From assembly GCA_012932295.1 (NCBI GenBank), contig JAAONU010000016.1, positions 41,447,241 to 41,511,240 of the forward strand: a stretch of DNA of 64,000 bases. The letters are read 5' to 3'. The DNA comes from Cyclina sinensis. Its lineage: Eukaryota > Mollusca > Bivalvia > Venerida > Veneridae. The stretch's first letter is position 1; every line of letters begins with the position of its first letter. Made by a program: the position numbers and the translations under genes. Below, one piece after another: positions 59,651 to 64,000 of this stretch. The notes below the pieces were generated by a model. It saw nothing but the letters and a program-made list of their open reading frames with translations. It was not told where the DNA came from and did not search any database.

Positions 59651-60745
59651 AAATACGTGGACGTTGATAAAGTCTTGGCATTGCGAGTTCTGAAAATCTT
59701 AAATTGATTTGTGTTTTTCTTATTCCAAGGAGTTTCATGAAAGTAATAAGACATTTTTTGACCGATTTCACAATTGTGAAGACTGTGCGAGCAAGTCGTG
59801 CAAAATATTTGATTTCGGGAGTAATGTAACATTTAACCCAATACTGACGTGATGTATCATTATTCGATAGACTGACAGGCGTGCTTCAGATGGTGTACAC
59901 ATAAACAGTTTATGACTGATATAACTATTGTTATCCTTAAATGAGATTACATAAAACATCATGCAAATTAATTAAGAATCAATACAGCATGAGCATGGAA
60001 ACCCAACTTTTATCTATAAAATGACCTAAAGAATGTCGGAGGTTATCCTGGATTCAGCCCTCATTTCAATTCTCATCTGTTTTACAGGAGCAATGCTATC
60101 AGTAATTGTGATTTTATGAAGTTTTATAAAGTATCAGTAAACTATACGACATCATGTATAGGTAAGTTAAGGAGACAGGAAGTATGACAACCTATGTCTT
60201 TTAAAAATTGGCTCTGCCTAAGAATCATGGTTTGACATAAACTTATAAAGAAGACTTGAAAATTTGGTCCTACCACTAAGTCTTGGGCTTAGATATTTGA
60301 CATAGAGGTTCAGCTAGAGATCCTCTACCAAGATTGTTCAGATTATTCCCCGCTGGGCAGTTATGGCCCGACCCTGGGGTTCATTTGATTTCTGGTAGGA
60401 TTAAATAGGGTAGACTTCAAAAATCTTCTTGCATAAAACCACAGGGACTAGGGTTTAGATATTTTGCATGGAATATCATCTAGATGTCTTTTACCACGAC
60501 TTTTCAAAATATGCCCCTAGGGTCATTAATGGCCCGGTCCGACGTTCATCTGATGTTCGGTGTGTAACCGAACCTGATGGAGATCTCTACCAATTAATCT
60601 CAAAATCAGAGAGGTGAGTGCACTGCATTTGTTCTCCGAATTTCTACCTCAATAAAGCCATAGCTGACCGTCTCATATGCGTTTGGAGCTTCTAATAGAT
60701 ACGCCGCCTATATCACCGTGTTATTACTACTGTCGCTTTTAATTA
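59651..60745. other. Intergenic, with a fragment of the HINE-like body repeat
   Basis: The segment 60250-60570 repeats the phrases GATCCTCTACCAAGATTGTT, CCCCTAGGGTC and TAGATATTTTGCATGGA found in the body of elements 1 and 2 at 24-34 kb. The end structures are missing. The rest is featureless. Confidence 0.5.
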
Positions 60746-60921
60746 GGAAATAGATTTCTAGTTTGAGTGTTCTACCGTCGAATATAGCACGGTATCTCGT
60801 TCAGATGCGTAATTATTTAATCACTCAGGCCTACGGCCTTCGTGGTTAAATTAATACGCATCTGAACTCGACACCGTGCTATATTCGACGGTAGATCACT
60901 AAAACTTAAAAATCTATTTCC
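60746..60921. repeat. Foldback (long hairpin) element
   Basis: The sequence is an imperfect inverted repeat centred at 60833. Outer arms begin GGAAATAGATTT. Inner parts share CTACCGTCGAATATAGCACG and GTTCAGATGCGTA with their complements. The core is AGGCC-TAC-GGCCT. Total length is about 176 bp with almost no loop. Confidence 0.85.
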
Positions 60922-61346
60922 ATTCTAACACATATTTATAGTTATAACGACACAATTGTGTGCACTACTTATCATGCCATTTCTTACGGTTATTGTACCT
61001 GACAGGCTATTCTGTTTACGCCGCTATTCATTCCCCACGTGAAAAGGAAAACAACAAGGTCATTTTAACTTATCAGTCAATAATTTACGTTTAAACATAT
61101 ATGTATAATTTTATCATAGATGAACATCAAAGAAGATAATATAGTCCATAACAATATTTCACTATAAAAATATCTTAAAACAATTATCCCTTTATAATAA
61201 CAAATAAGAACAGCCGAAAGTAGTATGCAGTGACGTCAGCGGGCGCATGCGAGTTCTATACTGTATATGGTATATCACGCTCAATTCCTTCTTTGTTTAT
61301 TGTCGGCGAATTGCGGATAGTGTTAGAATATCAATTATAATTTTAT

Positions 61347-61371
61347 CCCCAGATATAAAATATCTGGGGAC
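61347..61371. repeat. Short perfect hairpin
   Basis: TCCCCAGATA and TATCTGGGGA face each other across a TAAAA spacer. This may mark the end of an unrecognised repeat that continues rightward. Confidence 0.6.
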
Positions 61372-61736
61372 TACAATGTAATCACGTGCGTTGGTCGGTA
61401 CACCCGGCCGGCCGGCCGGCTGTTGACAAAATTTTTCCGGACTGTTTTTCACCAACTATTTCTCAGATTTTAATAATATCTTGCAAGAATCATAAGTACC
61501 AAGCCTAGTTTTGCATATCGTTGTCATGTCTAACTTCGATGATTTCTTTCTGAGTTATGGCCTTTCGATATTTTTTAACATCAATTTATCCGGAATTTCT
61601 CTCATCAACTATTATTCAGATTTTAATAATAATTTTAAGAATCATAAGTACCAAGATTAGTTGAGTTTGTTCTTGCCGCGTTCATCTGCCATGATTGTTC
61701 ACTGAGTTTTAGGTCTTGATTTTTTAATACAAACTA

Positions 61737-62636
61737 CAGTAAAACCTCAATAATGAGACCACCTCTGGGACCAGCAATAACTGGTCTTAATATTGAGTTG
61801 GTCCTAAAATTGAGTTCAGATGATGACATGAAGGTGTATGGTAGATTTATCGACCCAGTGTATGTTTTGCGTCAATTGTAGTGTCACTGAGCATAACTTA
61901 TTTGTTTTATTTGTCCTTACTTTGATAACTAATGATTTGATCAGAATAATGGTCAATATATGGTTAAATCTATATACATTGCAAAAAAATCAAATTTATT
62001 TTCTCTTTAAGAGAAAGCTCTGTCCGCTTTTTGCTCATTTTAGTCAAATTTCAGGAGGAATATTTTGCGTAATCAACTTGTACAATGTGTATCAATCAAA
62101 ATAAAAATGTAAAGTGATACGTAAAATCTCACAAAAGTTTGGATTTAAGTGTTGCATTAAATCGTTTGCGCATCAATTAGTGACTATAACAATAGAAAAT
62201 TTATCGTGCAGTAAGCCGCAGTCTACTCTAATAAGGGTGTCATAAAAAATTAAACCGATAACTACCAACCTTAATTATCCACACCTGGATCCTTTTGACC
62301 TGTCAAATTATCAATTAACACCGATTAACACAAGGTGCCCATTATGTACATGTTTGTGTAAACAAGTTTGCCGACCTCGACCTTTAATGAATAGCTAAAG
62401 TCAACAGCTGCCCGTTTTGTTCCGTTATGGTCGCGGTCGTAATTTCGAGTTCAAAAAAGGTTTGTATTTTCATTCGGGACCGGAAATTGCGGTCGCAATA
62501 CGCAATATTGAGTTGGTCTTATTATTGAGTTTAACTAACAATAGAATATATAGTAAAAAAATCGGGACCAGAAGAAAATGTTCGTAATATTTAGTTGGTC
62601 TGTATATTGAGTTGGTCGCATCGTGAGTTTTTACTG
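61737..62636. mobile_element. pogo/Tigger-like non-autonomous element, about 900 bp
   Basis: Ends CAGTAAAACCTC and its counterpart GAGTTTTTACTG are flanked by TA on both sides (61735-61736 and 62637-62638), as in Tc1/mariner/pogo transposons. Subterminal ATTGAGTTGGTC words occur near both ends (61793, about 62510, about 62607). No transposase frame is present. Confidence 0.65.
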
Positions 62637-62638
62637 TA

Positions 62639-64000
62639 TAATACTATATGGCCATGCTATAATACGTTGCAAGATTAATAAGTATCAAGCCTACTTGTGC
62701 GTTAATTTTTGTGTTTCAGTCCAGTGAATTTTCCCTGCATTATGGCCCGTTGATTTTTTTTATACATTTTTTAAAGGATAAAAAGTTTGTCCATGCTGTT
62801 TGTCAAACTTTATCATACCCCCAATAGGACTTAATTGGATTCACATGCTTTTGTCAGTCCATCTGTCAGTCCGTTTGGCTGGCCAACCCTAGCATAGTTG
62901 TAGCATATTCTTTTTTGATTATAGGCCTTTGATGTTTTATCTTTCACATGAAGGCTAACATAAGTTTATCTACCTTAATTCACAGCAGCTGTATGATTTA
63001 TTTGAAAAAAGGTTTGCAGGAATCAAATCATAAAAACTGTCCATAGTTTTGCTGCACATGGTTTGCATATATCGCACTAATGAGTATTCGTTGAATGGTA
63101 GGTCTTTCATGTTTGTTTGTCAATGTAAGTTTGTCAGCATTATTTTTCCTAAACTTTTGTCTGCGTAGACACTTATGCATCCAGTTAAATGTGATTGTCA
63201 AGTCAATTCACGACGAAATTAACATCAGATGCCAAATTTTATCAAATTCTTGGGATAGATTGGCAATAAGTGTATTTTAAGTTCTGATCACACATATTCT
63301 CTATTTTACACGGTGATTGATTTGACGTTGCCTATATAATTATAATCATGTATGAAACAGGAATAAATCTTTTATTCCGCTTATTCGAAGAAAAGTGAGA
63401 GCTATACTACTTACCCCGGAGTCGGTGTGATTAAAGCTTTTATGAAAGGCTTATATCTTGCACATTATGAAATACATTTGCATCAAACTTCACGTGCTTA
63501 CTTCTTATAACAAGTGCATAACTCTGACAAGTCACACAACTCTATCAACAGTAATTTCTGAGGTATGCCTATTTTACGTTTAAAATTTTTGGCTAACTTG
63601 TTTGCCTGTATTGCATATATCCCCAGTCAATGAAGATACTTATTTGGAAACTTCATCTGTTGGGTTGAGTCATAGGTGAAGGTCACTGTGCAAGATCTGA
63701 TAACTCTCACCTGTTTTTACAAATTATCTTCCCCTTTTGGAAGTAGGTGCACTATGCAAAATGTTAAGAAATATTGTCCATCTCCACAACTAATAAAGAT
63801 GTTTAGGGCTTTAAATACTTCTTAGAGGTCGTAGGTCCACGCCTTTGAACAAGGTTTGAAAACTCTTATAGTTACAATTTTATCTCCCCATTTTTACTTA
63901 GAATATTTTATACACTATCTTGTATAGAATAGCTCTGTTCGTAACCATTCAAGATACCTGTTTTAAACATTTCGTATGCCTTTAAGGTCATAAGTCCTGA
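62639..64000. other. Intergenic to the window end, no feature recognised
   Basis: AT-rich sequence with a few phrases similar to the CATAACTC tandem family (about 63510-63880), such as GGTCACTGTGCAAGATCTGATAACTC. No gene, transposon end or RNA gene can be supported. Confidence 0.35.

Noticed and set aside
61405..61421. GGCCGGCCGGCCGGC run considered as a CpG promoter
   Set aside because: It is an isolated short run with no neighbouring gene start.

Overview
The window looks like nuclear DNA of a marine bivalve mollusc, probably a heterodont clam. This is inferred from AT-rich sequence, GT-AG introns packed with repeats, animal gene families (executioner caspases, ACADSB, SMIM8, a B-box/coiled-coil protein), many tRNA-derived SINEs, a CR1-like LINE, and elements that carry 145-155 bp tandem arrays. 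No species can be named from sequence alone.

Layout. 1-600: first exon of a secreted protein on the minus strand, with the rest of the gene left of the window. 600-4700: intergenic, with SINEs and LINE-tail relics. 4776-9911: two caspase-3/7-like genes, head to head, about 1 kb between their start codons; the minus-strand copy starts with an apparent myristoylation/palmitoylation signal. 9912-18300: intergenic, with a 14-unit minisatellite (period about 91 bp). 18302-20389: a non-autonomous hAT-like element with a smaller element inside it that has 9-bp target duplications. 22018-35993: nine exons of mitochondrial short/branched-chain acyl-CoA dehydrogenase (ACADSB) on the plus strand, first exon not found. 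Its introns hold four related rolling-circle-like (HINE/pearl-type) elements; two of them sit inside a third. 36-42 kb: ACADSB 3' UTR, a Harbinger-like MITE and a long 155-bp tandem array. 42876-47119: two-exon SMIM8 gene on the minus strand; its intron holds a LINE tail split by a TTAA-flanked element, which is itself split by a second hAT-like copy. 47-51.6 kb: intergenic repeats. 51602-52660: RING-less double B-box protein with a C-terminal PIP-box/degron-like motif, minus strand. 53.9-57.5 kb: decayed CR1-like LINE on the minus strand (2A-like motif, PHD finger, endonuclease, reverse transcriptase). 58.8-59.65 kb: dead Tc1/mariner transposase. 60-64 kb: foldback and pogo/Tigger-like elements, otherwise featureless.

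The host genes are unrelated housekeeping and signalling genes and do not form a pathway. The most informative content is the layered mobile-element record: several insertions can be dated relative to one another because target-site duplications or reconstructable empty sites survive. The most notable gene-level points are the predicted membrane-tethered executioner caspase, the PIP-degron-like tail on the B-box protein, and the 2A-like recoding motif in the LINE.
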